DNA of 20,731 bases, from contig CANCBK010000027.1 of the NCBI GenBank assembly GCA_947374315.1, forward strand, positions 1 to 20,731, written 5' to 3'. The stretch is from Burkholderiaceae bacterium (GTDB lineage: Bacteria; Pseudomonadota; Gammaproteobacteria; Burkholderiales; Burkholderiaceae). The position numbers were made by a program, and so were the translations under genes. Under the pieces are notes generated by a model that was not told where the DNA came from, did no database searches, and was given only the letters and a program-made list of their open reading frames with translations. This document shows, piece by piece, positions 1 through 8,566 of the stretch (position 1 is the stretch's first letter; each line of letters starts with the position of its first letter).

Positions 1-30
1 GCAACCGCGCACTTTTGGGTCTTTATTCGT

Positions 31-107
31 TGGTAGGCTCGATTGGACTCGAACCAACGACCCCCACCATGTCAAGGTGGTGCTCTAACCAGCTGAGCTA
101 CGAGCCT
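31..107 (-). tRNA. tRNA-Val, anticodon GAC, with encoded CCA
   Basis: The minus strand folds into a full cloverleaf. It has a 7-bp acceptor stem (AGGCTCG with CGAGCCT), then T8 and A9, a D-arm with GCTC/GAGC, and an anticodon stem CCACC/GGTGG around the loop TTGACAT, which gives anticodon GAC (valine, codons GUC/GUU). The T-arm GTTGG/CCAAT surrounds TTCGAGT. The 3' end is the discriminator A plus a genomically encoded CCA at 31-33. It lies only 18 bases after the relA stop on the same strand, and I see no clear promoter between them, so it may be processed from a relA transcript or use a promoter inside the end of relA. No variable-arm oddity or missing pair is visible. Confidence 0.96.
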
Positions 108-125
108 ATATAGCCATAGAGTTTA

Positions 126-2162
126 TCACCGGCGGCGTACTTGGGTCACTCCTTTGACTTCTTCAAGGCTATTCTGGACTAAACGCAGGGCTTCAGAGTC
201 TTTAATTTCAACGGTCAGCAGTATTTGAGCCAAGCCTCGCTTGGCTGATTTACGCAAATCAATCACATGGACACCCTGCCTAGTCAGAATCTCAAAGAGC
301 TCACGCATTAACTCTGGGCGATCCAAGCCAGTAATAGCCAAATCCGCAGGAAATACGCGCTTAGCGTCCCCCGGGACAGGGCTTTCTGCTGAAGCCCCAT
401 TCCAAGCAGTTTGTATGACGCGCTCAGGCGCCCTCTCCAAAAGCCCCCTAAAGGTATTGCAAGACCGCCGATGAATAGACACGCCGCGACCCTGAGTCAC
501 AAAGCCAGCGATCGCATCTGGTGGAACCGGCCTGCAGCAGCGCGCTAATTGCGTCAGCAAAGAATCTACCCCAACTACCAAAACATCGCCTACTTGACCT
601 TGCTTACGCGTGCTTTGACGCAGAACAATCTCCGGCACCGGTGCACTAACTTTGACTTCTGTCTTTTGCTCCACTTTGACATCAGCAGTTTTTGCGCCCG
701 CCTCTTCGTCATCAATCGCGTTGAACCAGGCGCGTACTCGGGTGCGGGCACGCTGTGAACGCAAATAGTTACGGCCTGGACTAATCCAATCACGCGATGG
801 CCCACCATGCTTCACAGCAATGATTTCAATCGTCTGGCCATTTTGCAAAGCGGTATCCAAGGGGACCATAGCACCATCAACACGAGCGCCGCGACAGCGA
901 TGCCCTAGATCGGTATGCACTGCATAAGCGAAATCGATTGGGGATGAACCTTTCTCCAGGGAAATCACTTTTCCCAAGGGGGTGAGAACATAAACATGAT
1001 CATCAATCTCGTGGTGCTTTAGCTGCTCCCAAGCATCCTCTTTCCAGGAAATAAGTTGTCTTGCCCAAGCAATCTGGCGCTCGTAAGCTTGTGCTGCGCT
1101 CTGCGTACCAGCTTGATGTGATGTATGTTGGCCGGGACTGGTTAGCGTATTTTTACCTACCTTTGATGGTGTTACAGCGCCAACATAAGCACCTTCCTTA
1201 TAACGCCAGTGTGCAGCTAAACCATACTCAGCCTGTTGATGCATTTGATGAGTGCGAATCTGAATCTCAAATGCGGTGCCATGCTCATCCATCACGACCG
1301 TGTGCAGAGATTGGTAGCCATTAGGCTTGGGTCTTGCGATGTAATCATCGAACTCGCGTGGTACAGGCTGCCAGACGTTATGAACTAAACCCAAAATCGC
1401 GTAACAGGATTTCACATCATCAACTAGAACTCTAAATGCCCTTACGTCATAGAGATTAGCAAAGTCTAGAGATTTGCCCTGCATCTTTTTCCAAATACTG
1501 TAGATATGCTTAGGACGACCCTGAACCTCGCCTTCAACATGGGCGGAATTTAATTCCTCTTTGAGCCTGCTCACAATTTGCTCAATAAATGATTCGCGCT
1601 CAATCCGCTTACCATCCAACATCTTGGCAATATCGCGGTAGGTCTCCGGAGACAATACCCGGAATGCTAAATCCTCCATCTCCCACTTCATCTGCCAGAT
1701 ACCCAAACGGTTTGCTAATGAAGCATCAATATTGAGAATCTCTTGCGCCCAAGCCTTAGGCATCTCGATCTTTTCTTGAGTGATCCAGCGCAGCGTTTGT
1801 AAACGAGAAGCGAGATATATGAGGACAACGCGCAAGTCATCCCCGAAGGCTAACAACATCTTTCTGAGCATTTCTTCCTGCCCAGAAATGCTGGCACCAC
1901 CATCATTGCGGACGAGCTTGCCTTGCGCCTGCCTCAGACCGCGATACCCAATAAGTAATTTTGCAGACTCATCACCAATAAGTTTGGTAAGCGCTTCTTT
2001 TCCATGAGTGCGCGCAATGTTGCTTGCAGCAATTAATGTTGCTTCATCAAGATGAAGAATCTTGAGAATATTCAGAACGCCGGCAGCATGATCCTCGGAT
2101 GGCTCGCCATACCACCCATCAACTATCTTAAATTTCTCAGATGCATTCGCAGCATGTGGCAT
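126..2162 (-). CDS. relA: RelA, (p)ppGpp synthetase (monofunctional type)
   Basis: RelA is the ribosome-associated stringent-response enzyme that moves pyrophosphate from ATP to GDP/GTP when uncharged tRNA is in the A site. The 678 residues follow the long RSH layout: a degenerate N-terminal hydrolase region (about 25-190) with no HDxxED metal motif, a synthetase domain (about 215-325) with EFDDYIARPKPNGYQSLHT at 270-288, a TGS domain (about 388-450), a Cys-Cys zinc-finger-like segment (C542 C543) and an ACT domain (about 605-678). The acidic EFDD signature, in place of the RxKD of bifunctional SpoT/Rel enzymes, together with the missing HD residues, marks it as synthesis-only. The ATG has TAAGGA about 9 bases upstream, right at the stop of the fusion gene before it, so the two are probably co-transcribed. 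A separate bifunctional SpoT is expected elsewhere in the genome. Confidence 0.95.
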   Translation of the reverse strand: MPHAANASEKFKIVDGWYGEPSEDHAAGVLNILKILHLDEATLIAASNIARTHGKEALTKLIGDESAKLLIGYRGLRQAQGKLVRNDGGASISGQEEMLRKMLLAFGDDLRVVLIYLASRLQTLRWITQEKIEMPKAWAQEILNIDASLANRLGIWQMKWEMEDLAFRVLSPETYRDIAKMLDGKRIERESFIEQIVSRLKEELNSAHVEGEVQGRPKHIYSIWKKMQGKSLDFANLYDVRAFRVLVDDVKSCYAILGLVHNVWQPVPREFDDYIARPKPNGYQSLHTVVMDEHGTAFEIQIRTHQMHQQAEYGLAAHWRYKEGAYVGAVTPSKVGKNTLTSPGQHTSHQAGTQSAAQAYERQIAWARQLISWKEDAWEQLKHHEIDDHVYVLTPLGKVISLEKGSSPIDFAYAVHTDLGHRCRGARVDGAMVPLDTALQNGQTIEIIAVKHGGPSRDWISPGRNYLRSQRARTRVRAWFNAIDDEEAGAKTADVKVEQKTEVKVSAPVPEIVLRQSTRKQGQVGDVLVVGVDSLLTQLARCCRPVPPDAIAGFVTQGRGVSIHRRSCNTFRGLLERAPERVIQTAWNGASAESPVPGDAKRVFPADLAITGLDRPELMRELFEILTRQGVHVIDLRKSAKRGLAQILLTVEIKDSEALRLVQNSLEEVKGVTQVRRR

Positions 2163-2177
2163 TTAAAAATGAAATCC

Positions 2178-3998
2178 TTAGCTGAAGAATTCTTTTGCTA
2201 AAGCGACTTGCTCTGCCTTAACGAATGCAGGCGCATGACCAACACCCGGTATCTCGATGCTACGAACATAAGGGTTGACCTTGCACATTTCGGCCACGGT
2301 TTTAGCCGAGAGCAAATCAGAAGCACCGCCCCGAACTACTAACATCGGAATATGGACTTGCTTAAAGGCATGCCACATCGCCATCTCGCCGGCTTTGGCC
2401 ATAACAGGATTAACCGAGGCAAAGGGCACGGAAATATTGGGGTCGTAATGCATCACCCATGCGCCGTCTTTTTGTACGAGCATCGGGCCGTTATAGATCT
2501 CCCACTCTTCAGACGTATGGTCACCAAAGGAAGCGCAAATTTCATTTAAGCGCGTTAATGCTTCAGCGCGACTGGCAAATGCGAATGGCTGCCCAACATA
2601 AGAACCTAAACGCTTAATCGCCTCGGGCTCAATGCGAGGACCAACATCATTAATTAACATTCGGCGAATGGGATTATTGGGCATCGAGGCATAGACCATG
2701 CCAATTAACCCGCCCATAGAGGTCCCAAACCAATCTACCTGAGAAACACCAAGCTGTTTAATTAGGCTCGCCATATCCGCTACATACTGAGGTACGGCAT
2801 AGAGCATAGGATTTTTTAATCGATCTGAGTCACCCCGCCCAACAACATCAGGGCATACAACGTAATACTCATTGCTCATTGCTTGAGCGAGTGTTTTGAA
2901 ATCACTGCCACGCCTAGTGAGACCATGAACACAAACCAATACCTTAGGGTTACGAGGATTGCCCCAAGCGTGATAAGCCATACGATGGGGGCCGTCAACG
3001 CTTGAGCAGTTGACATAAAAGGTATCGCCCTGATGAATCACATTGGAGTTTTTAACCTCATCCTGCAAATGTTCATCATGCGCATGCTGATCAAGCTCCC
3101 CAACCTCTTCAGGCTGCAAGGTGACATGATCAATCCCGTGTTTATCAAGCAGCATGGCATTAATACGAGCCATAATTTCTGGCCAGTCGCCCATGTGTTC
3201 GATTTCAATATGCCCGATCAGGGCTGGGAAGCTAGGCGTCATCTCCCAAACATGAAGATCATGCACCGCCAATACACCTGGCACATTCTGAAGGTCATCT
3301 CCAACCTCCAGGTAATCAATATGCAAAGGCACGCCCTCCATTAAGAAATGATAAGACTCATGCAAGATAGAGAAAGTTGATTTCAAGATCAATAAAGAAA
3401 CAAAGATGGAGAGCAAGGCATCGACTGGCATCCAGCCAGTAAATTCAATCACTAAGCCCGCAATCAATGCGCCCACTGATCCCAAGAGATCACCCATAAC
3501 ATGCACCATTGCTGCGCGAGTATTCACACTCTTCTTGTCATGAGAAAGCACCCACGCCACAATCACATTCATCAGCAAACCGATGGCAGCCACAATAGTC
3601 ACCGTAAGACCATCCACTTGGTGCGGCGTAAAGAAACGCGATAGCGCTTCCACCACAATCCACGCCACCAGAGCGAGCATAGCAATGCCGTTAACAAAAG
3701 CAGCAAGCGCTTCAGCCCGGCCAAAACCAAAAGAATGCTTCGGCGATGGTGGGCGTCTAGCAATCATTTGCGCTAAGAGCGCTAAACCTAATGCCGCAGC
3801 GTCAGTCACCATGTGACCCGCATCCGAGATCAGCGCTAAAGAGCCGGCAAAGTATGCGGCCGCAGCCTCAACCCCTGAAAATCCCAATGTCAGAACTAAT
3901 GCGATGAGCAATAGATTTTGATTGGAGATTTCCTTGCTATGGGAATGTTTGGCATCGCCCTGCTTATGAGCATGAAGTGATTGATCTGCTGCGCTCAT
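2178..3998 (-). CDS. Fused CDF cation efflux transporter and alpha/beta hydrolase
   Basis: A single 606-codon frame joins two families that are usually separate. Residues 1-300 are a CDF (CzcD/ZitB-like) metal-proton antiporter: a His-bearing N-terminus, about six membrane segments (28-205), HxxxD metal sites at H62/D66 and H166/D170, and a cytoplasmic ferredoxin-like domain (about 225-297). Substrate is probably Zn, perhaps Co or Cd. After a His/Asp-rich linker (about 301-315), residues 325-606 form an alpha/beta hydrolase: oxyanion HG at 358-359, nucleophile elbow GTSMG with S427, probable acid D561 and H588. The hydrolase substrate is unknown. CDF topology puts the hydrolase in the cytoplasm. 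No Met lies close before the hydrolase domain and no stop lies between the halves, which argues for a true fusion, though a sequencing frameshift joining two genes cannot be excluded from one sequence. The ATG has no Shine-Dalgarno. A TATAAA at 4008-4013 would give an almost leaderless mRNA. Confidence 0.85.
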   Translation of the reverse strand: MSAADQSLHAHKQGDAKHSHSKEISNQNLLLIALVLTLGFSGVEAAAAYFAGSLALISDAGHMVTDAAALGLALLAQMIARRPPSPKHSFGFGRAEALAAFVNGIAMLALVAWIVVEALSRFFTPHQVDGLTVTIVAAIGLLMNVIVAWVLSHDKKSVNTRAAMVHVMGDLLGSVGALIAGLVIEFTGWMPVDALLSIFVSLLILKSTFSILHESYHFLMEGVPLHIDYLEVGDDLQNVPGVLAVHDLHVWEMTPSFPALIGHIEIEHMGDWPEIMARINAMLLDKHGIDHVTLQPEEVGELDQHAHDEHLQDEVKNSNVIHQGDTFYVNCSSVDGPHRMAYHAWGNPRNPKVLVCVHGLTRRGSDFKTLAQAMSNEYYVVCPDVVGRGDSDRLKNPMLYAVPQYVADMASLIKQLGVSQVDWFGTSMGGLIGMVYASMPNNPIRRMLINDVGPRIEPEAIKRLGSYVGQPFAFASRAEALTRLNEICASFGDHTSEEWEIYNGPMLVQKDGAWVMHYDPNISVPFASVNPVMAKAGEMAMWHAFKQVHIPMLVVRGGASDLLSAKTVAEMCKVNPYVRSIEIPGVGHAPAFVKAEQVALAKEFFS

Positions 3999-4007
3999 AA
4001 GAGGGTC

Positions 4008-4042
4008 TTTATAAAAAGAAATGGGGTCATCATGACCCCATT
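4008..4042 (-). terminator. Rho-independent terminator after scoB
   Basis: A perfect 10-bp stem (AATGGGGTCA at 4020-4029 with TGACCCCATT at 4033-4042, 3-base loop) is followed on the minus strand by TTCTTTTTATAA. It sits 24 bases after the scoB stop and should separate the CoA-transferase operon from the CDF-hydrolase/relA unit. The T-rich tail also contains TATAAA, a possible -10 box for the next gene. Confidence 0.85.
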
Positions 4043-4065
4043 ATTTCATCATTTAATGGCAAAAG

Positions 4066-4716
4066 TTAGAAGCCCGCTGTATCAACAGGGGCGCCTGTTT
4101 TCGCGATCACTTCATCCTTAGTCACGCCTGGAGCCAACTCCACTAACTTCAAGCCCTGAGGCGTGATATCCAGCACACAAAGGTCAGTAATAATGCGACT
4201 AATGACGCCAACACCAGTAAGGGGCAAGGTGCATTTAGGCAGAATCTTGATTTCCTCGGTGCCGTCTTTCTTCTTTGCGACATGCTCCATCAAGACAACC
4301 ACATGCTTAACGCCAGCAACCAAATCCATTGCGCCACCCATGCCTTTGACCATCTTCCCTGGAATCATCCAGTTAGCCAAATCACCATGCTCGCTTACCT
4401 GCATTGCTCCCAAAATAGCGATGTTAATTTTTCCGCCACGAATCATTCCAAAGGAATCCGCAGAAGAAAATATGGAAGAGCCCGGCAAAGTAGTGATCGT
4501 CTGCTTGCCTGCATTAATTAAATCGGCATCAATGGTGTGTTCAGTGGGAAAAGGGCCGATACCCAATAAACCATTTTCTGATTGAAGCCAAACTTCCATT
4601 CCCGCGGGTACATGATTGGCCACCAGTGTTGGCATGCCAATACCCAAGTTCACGTAGTAACCATCTTTTAATTCTTTCGCAGCGCGTGCTGCCATCTCAT
4701 CTCTATTCCAAGGCAT
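4066..4716 (-). CDS. scoB: 3-oxoacid CoA-transferase subunit B (SCOT-type)
   Basis: This is the catalytic beta subunit of succinyl-CoA:3-ketoacid CoA-transferase, which activates acetoacetate to acetoacetyl-CoA using succinyl-CoA. The family motif [12 protein letters not shown] starts at residue 46, with E47 the expected glutamate that forms the CoA-thioester intermediate. NLGIGMPT near residue 23 and the GGAMDLVAG segment are also family-typical. At 216 residues it is the normal length. AGGAAG lies 6-7 bases before the ATG. It follows scoA by 50 bases in the same direction, and the two subunits form one enzyme. It could instead act on 3-oxoadipate (PcaJ-like), but no aromatic-catabolism genes are nearby, so ketone-body or PHB-derived acetoacetate use is more likely. 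Confidence 0.92.
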   Translation of the reverse strand: MPWNRDEMAARAAKELKDGYYVNLGIGMPTLVANHVPAGMEVWLQSENGLLGIGPFPTEHTIDADLINAGKQTITTLPGSSIFSSADSFGMIRGGKINIAILGAMQVSEHGDLANWMIPGKMVKGMGGAMDLVAGVKHVVVLMEHVAKKKDGTEEIKILPKCTLPLTGVGVISRIITDLCVLDITPQGLKLVELAPGVTKDEVIAKTGAPVDTAGF

Positions 4717-4766
4717 ATCGATCTTCCTAAATATTCTGTACGGTAAATGCGCTCAACTATTTAAAG

Positions 4767-5465
4767 TTAAGCCGCTGATAAAGTGCGTTGCTCAATACGC
4801 TTCTCAGGAGTAGCGTTGAGAACCAAGCGGTGCACATAAATCCCTGGTGTATGAATCTGATCTGGATCCAACTGGCCGTTCTCGACAATCTCCTCCACTT
4901 CAGCAACCGTAATCTTTCCCGCCATTGCTACCACTGGATTGAAGTTACGGGCGGTATAGCGATAAACCAAATTACCGGATTTGTCAGCCTTCCATGCCTT
5001 CACTAAAGAAATATCAGAAACGATCGAGCGCTCCATGATGTATCTCTCGCCATCGAATTCTTTTTCCTCTTTACCTTCAGCAACTAAAGTACCGACGCCG
5101 GTTTTGGTATAGAAGGCAGGGATGCCACAACCGCCTGCGCGCAATTTTTCCGCCAAGGTGCCTTGTGGAGTAAATTCCAATTCCAGCTCGCCTGCTAAAT
5201 ACTGGCGCTCGAATTCTTTATTTTCGCCAACATAAGACGCAACCATCTTCTTCACCTGCCTTGAATTGAGCAATAAGCCTAAGCCAAAGCCATCCACCCC
5301 AGCGTTATTGCCAATCGCAGTGAGATTTTGCGCACCTAGATCCTTCACCGCCTGAATCAAGGCCTCAGGAATGCCACAAAGACCGAAACCACCAAAAGCA
5401 AGTTTCTGTCCATCTTTTAAGATATCCCGTAGGGCATCAACCGCTGATGGGTAAGTTTTATTCAT
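4767..5465 (-). CDS. scoA: 3-oxoacid CoA-transferase subunit A (SCOT-type)
   Basis: This is the alpha subunit of the same CoA-transferase. [10 protein letters not shown] at about residues 25-34 is the CoA-binding glycine-rich motif of family I CoA-transferases, and the C-terminal block [15 protein letters not shown] followed by [12 protein letters not shown] is typical of SCOT A subunits. Its 232 residues are normal. The ATG has AGGACG upstream. It is the first gene of the scoAB operon and diverges from ETF-QO across a 186-base leader. Together with ETF-QO, which accepts electrons from acyl-CoA dehydrogenases, the region points to fatty-acid or branched-chain amino-acid carbon use. Confidence 0.92.
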   Translation of the reverse strand: MNKTYPSAVDALRDILKDGQKLAFGGFGLCGIPEALIQAVKDLGAQNLTAIGNNAGVDGFGLGLLLNSRQVKKMVASYVGENKEFERQYLAGELELEFTPQGTLAEKLRAGGCGIPAFYTKTGVGTLVAEGKEEKEFDGERYIMERSIVSDISLVKAWKADKSGNLVYRYTARNFNPVVAMAGKITVAEVEEIVENGQLDPDQIHTPGIYVHRLVLNATPEKRIEQRTLSAA

Positions 5466-5502
5466 AAATTCGTCCTAATATTGCCAAAAAGGGTAAAAAG
5501 CA

Positions 5503-5530
5503 ATCATAACGCTTTAGACCTCTGAGCCAA
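5503..5530 (-). promoter_or_regulatory. Candidate sigma-70 promoter for scoAB
   Basis: On the minus strand, TTGGCT (5525-5530) and TATGAT (5503-5508) are separated by 16 bases, about 40 bases before the scoA ATG. Each box matches consensus only in part (4 of 6 and 5 of 6). This is visual pattern matching only. The opposite-strand promoter for ETF-QO must lie in the same 186-base gap, but I see no convincing pair of boxes for it. Confidence 0.35.
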
Positions 5531-5651
5531 ACAGCCAGCGGCACTATCCTGGCATTTGTAGCTTAGAACTAAACTAGGATGGTATTTTTCAGCCCAATAC
5601 CGCAGAAGAGCGCCACAGCACCCTATTTGTAAGAAATATCGGAGAAATGAC

Positions 5652-7322
5652 ATGAACGCCCAGGAATTAGTCGAACAATTTGGTCCCAGAGAGTCCATGG
5701 ACTACGACCTGGTCATTGTTGGTGGTGGCCCCGCTGGTCTATCCGCTGCAATCAAGGCCAAACAGCTGGCCAATGAATCCGGCAAAGAGATTGGCGTCTG
5801 TGTTCTAGAAAAAGGCTCAGAGATCGGCGCCCACATTCTGTCTGGCGCTGTCATGGATCCTAAAGCCCTAACCGAGCTCTTCCCCGATTGGAAAGAACTC
5901 GGCGCACCACTCGACACTGCAGTGACTCAAGACCAGTTTTTATTTCTGACTAAAGAGAGCTCGTTCCAAGTGCCCAACTGGATGCTCCCTCACTGTTTTA
6001 AAAATGAAGGCAACTACATTGTTAGTCTAGCCAATGTGACCCGCTGGCTTGGCCAGCAAGCAGAAGCGCTTGGTGTGGAAATCTTTCCCGGCTTTCCGGC
6101 TGCGGAAATTTTGTATAACGAACAGGGTGCGGTTTGCGGTGTCATCACAGGCGCCATGGGTCTAGATAAAGAAGGTCAGCCCACAGATCAATTCCAGCTC
6201 GGGATGGAATTGCGCGCCAAGTACACCCTGTTTGCAGAAGGCTCTCGCGGGCACCTAGGCAAACAGCTGATTTCAAAATTTGCGCTTGATCAGGATGTAG
6301 ATCCGCAAAGCTATGGTATTGGGATTAAAGAGTTATGGGAAGTGGAGCCCGCTAAGAGCAAGCCTGGCTTGGTCGTTCACACTGCTGGCTGGCCACTTGA
6401 AAGCGATACCTACGGCGGCTCATTCCTTTATCACCTGGGCGACAACAAGGTTGCCGTTGGCTTAGTTGTGGGTCTTTCCTATAAGAACCCTTACCTCTCC
6501 CCTTTTGAAGAGTTCCAACGCTATAAATTACATCCGAGGATTCGGGAAACCTTTGAGGGCGGCAAGCGTCTTGCCTATGGGGCACGATCACTCACCGCTG
6601 GTGGCTTGAACAGCTTACCTAAAACGATATTTCCTGGTGGCGCTTTAATTGGTTGTGATGCTGGCTTCTTAAATGCTTCCCGCATCAAGGGAAGCCATGC
6701 TGCCATTAAGACTGGCATGCTTGCAGCTGAAGCAGCTGTAGCAGCGTTAAATGAAAATCGCTCTGCAGATACATTAGCTGCATACCCAAATACTTTTAAA
6801 AATAGCTGGCTCCACACAGAGCTTAGTCAGGCTCGCAACTTCAAACCATGGATGTCCAAAGGACTTTATCTTGGTACTCTGATGGTAGGGCTTGAACAAA
6901 AGCTCTTGGGCGGCAAGATGCCCTGGACGGTGCATGTAAAACACGCAGATCACGAGTGCTTGGAGCCGGCCGCTCAACATAAGCTAATCGACTATCCAAA
7001 GCCGGACGGCAAGATCACTTTTGATCGCCTCTCCTCGGTATTTATTTCCAATACAAATCATGCCGAGAACCAGCCGATTCATTTGACGCTTAAAGATGCT
7101 TCGATACCAGTCAGCCTCAATCTTAAAACATATGCAGGACCCGAGCAACGCTACTGCCCTGCTGGCGTTTATGAGTTTGTAGAAAAGGATGGCCAGCCAC
7201 AGTTGCAGATTAATTCTCAGAACTGCGTGCATTGCAAAACCTGCGACATCAAAGACCCAAGCCAGAATATTGTTTGGATCACCCCTGAAGGTGGTGGTGG
7301 CCCTAACTATGGATCAATGTAA
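5652..7322 (+). CDS. Electron transfer flavoprotein-ubiquinone oxidoreductase
   Basis: ETF-QO is a membrane-associated flavo-iron-sulfur enzyme that moves electrons from reduced electron transfer flavoprotein to ubiquinone, linking acyl-CoA dehydrogenases to the respiratory chain. The 556 residues begin with an FAD-binding Rossmann motif GGGPAG at 24-29. They end with a single [4Fe-4S] domain whose four cysteines are all present: C502 in CPAGVYEF, then C525, C528 and C531 in CVHCKTC. Length is close to other bacterial ETF-QO proteins. The ATG is preceded by GGAGAAATGAC. It stands alone on the plus strand, convergent with the MFS gene. The ETF alpha and beta subunits are not in this window. 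Confidence 0.95.
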   Translation: MNAQELVEQFGPRESMDYDLVIVGGGPAGLSAAIKAKQLANESGKEIGVCVLEKGSEIGAHILSGAVMDPKALTELFPDWKELGAPLDTAVTQDQFLFLTKESSFQVPNWMLPHCFKNEGNYIVSLANVTRWLGQQAEALGVEIFPGFPAAEILYNEQGAVCGVITGAMGLDKEGQPTDQFQLGMELRAKYTLFAEGSRGHLGKQLISKFALDQDVDPQSYGIGIKELWEVEPAKSKPGLVVHTAGWPLESDTYGGSFLYHLGDNKVAVGLVVGLSYKNPYLSPFEEFQRYKLHPRIRETFEGGKRLAYGARSLTAGGLNSLPKTIFPGGALIGCDAGFLNASRIKGSHAAIKTGMLAAEAAVAALNENRSADTLAAYPNTFKNSWLHTELSQARNFKPWMSKGLYLGTLMVGLEQKLLGGKMPWTVHVKHADHECLEPAAQHKLIDYPKPDGKITFDRLSSVFISNTNHAENQPIHLTLKDASIPVSLNLKTYAGPEQRYCPAGVYEFVEKDGQPQLQINSQNCVHCKTCDIKDPSQNIVWITPEGGGGPNYGSM

Positions 7323-7367
7323 GAGTTTTTGCGGGTACCTTGTATGTGCCGATGAAGTACTTTGTAA

Positions 7368-8525
7368 TTATCTAGCTGGGTAGCGGCGAGGACGCAGTTT
7401 CTGAATCGCCATACCCGCTAGACCGCAGGCTAAAGCCGACATCACAAAGACATTGCGAGGTTGCGTGGCTTCCCACAACCAACCAGCACATAAGCCTCCT
7501 AGCGTTCCACCTAAGCCGTAGGACACGGTGGCCATGAGCGCTTGACCGCGTGCCTGTAATGGGCCTGTAAACCAACGCTGCAATAACTTTGTCGCAGCGC
7601 TATGGTGCGCCCCAAATGTACCCGCATGCATGAGCTGAGCAATGATCAGCACCCAAGTCAATGGAAAGAAAGCAATTAAAATAAATCGAAATACTCCAAT
7701 ACCAAAAGCAATCTGCAGAACGACCTCTGCATCTAGGCGACTCAGCACCTTGCTTTGAAAATAAAAGAAGATGACTTCGGCAGCTACACCTAGAGCCCAG
7801 AACAAACCAATTTGGAATTTGTCGTAACCTAGATCAGCCAAGTACAGGGAATAGAAAACATACAAGGCAGCATGCGCAAAGATCATAAAAAATCCCGAGA
7901 GCAAGAACCAGCGCACATCAGGATTAAACAGGACTATCAAGAGTTCGCCTTTGACCATCTTACGACGCTCCATCTTAGGCTCATGCAAGCGGAAGGTCAC
8001 TATCGCTAAGAAGATGAGAATGACTGCGCCCACTATGGGATAAAGCTCAATACCCTTACGCTGAAATAACTCACCAGCAACCAGTACCATCGCAATGAAA
8101 CCTATCGAACCCCATAAACGTAAACGCCCATAGCGCTTATCAAACGAATTATCCTTAAATAGGGCATGAACAGTCGCCGACTCTCCTAAAGGCATGAGGC
8201 TACTCAAGATCGTATGCAACACAAACATCCACACAAAGAAAGCAATGTAACTATGCAGGAAAAAGATCAGGAGAAACACTGCAGCAGCTAGGCAGGCACA
8301 AAAGCGAATGATCCCAATACGATTGGAAAGATAGTCAGACAACCATCCCCAAGAGAATGGACCAACGATTCGCGTGATTTGCAGCATTGACATTAAGACC
8401 GCAATTTCTATCACGCTAAAGCCGCGGTCCAGAAAAAACAAACTGGCGTATGGAGACACCAAGCCTACATAAGCAAAATATAAAAAGAAAAAGGACCCGA
8501 AGGCCCAACGCACTGAAGGTGTCAT
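7368..8525 (-). CDS. MFS permease, HcaT/NupG-like
   Basis: This is a 12-segment major facilitator superfamily protein (385 residues). The N-terminal region, with YVGLVSPYASLFFLDRGFS and a following basic loop WGWLSDYLSNR at about residues 59-69, resembles the MFS_1_like group that includes the phenylpropionate permease HcaT and nucleoside transporters. The residues visible do not fix the substrate. It follows aroC by 41 bases in the same direction, with only an A-rich leader between and a weak ribosome site, so it is probably read with aroC. That position alone does not prove an aromatic substrate. It ends tail-to-tail with ETF-QO, 45 bases apart, without an obvious terminator hairpin. Confidence 0.8.
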   Translation of the reverse strand: MTPSVRWAFGSFFFLYFAYVGLVSPYASLFFLDRGFSVIEIAVLMSMLQITRIVGPFSWGWLSDYLSNRIGIIRFCACLAAAVFLLIFFLHSYIAFFVWMFVLHTILSSLMPLGESATVHALFKDNSFDKRYGRLRLWGSIGFIAMVLVAGELFQRKGIELYPIVGAVILIFLAIVTFRLHEPKMERRKMVKGELLIVLFNPDVRWFLLSGFFMIFAHAALYVFYSLYLADLGYDKFQIGLFWALGVAAEVIFFYFQSKVLSRLDAEVVLQIAFGIGVFRFILIAFFPLTWVLIIAQLMHAGTFGAHHSAATKLLQRWFTGPLQARGQALMATVSYGLGGTLGGLCAGWLWEATQPRNVFVMSALACGLAGMAIQKLRPRRYPAR

Positions 8526-8566
8526 TTTATTTTTCTTATTTTGTTTTTTGAATACATCTTCAGAAA

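Noticed and set aside
3040..3110. A frameshift or missed stop splitting the CDF-hydrolase into two genes
   Set aside because: No stop is present in the frame and no good Met/ribosome site precedes the hydrolase domain, so the fusion is kept, but the point needs read-level confirmation.
4163..4585. 140-codon plus-strand frame within scoB
   Set aside because: A shadow of scoB, which has clear catalytic motifs on the other strand.
5504..5698. Minus-strand frame in the scoA/ETF-QO leader
   Set aside because: It begins within ETF-QO coding sequence, has no family look and would overlap the divergent promoters.
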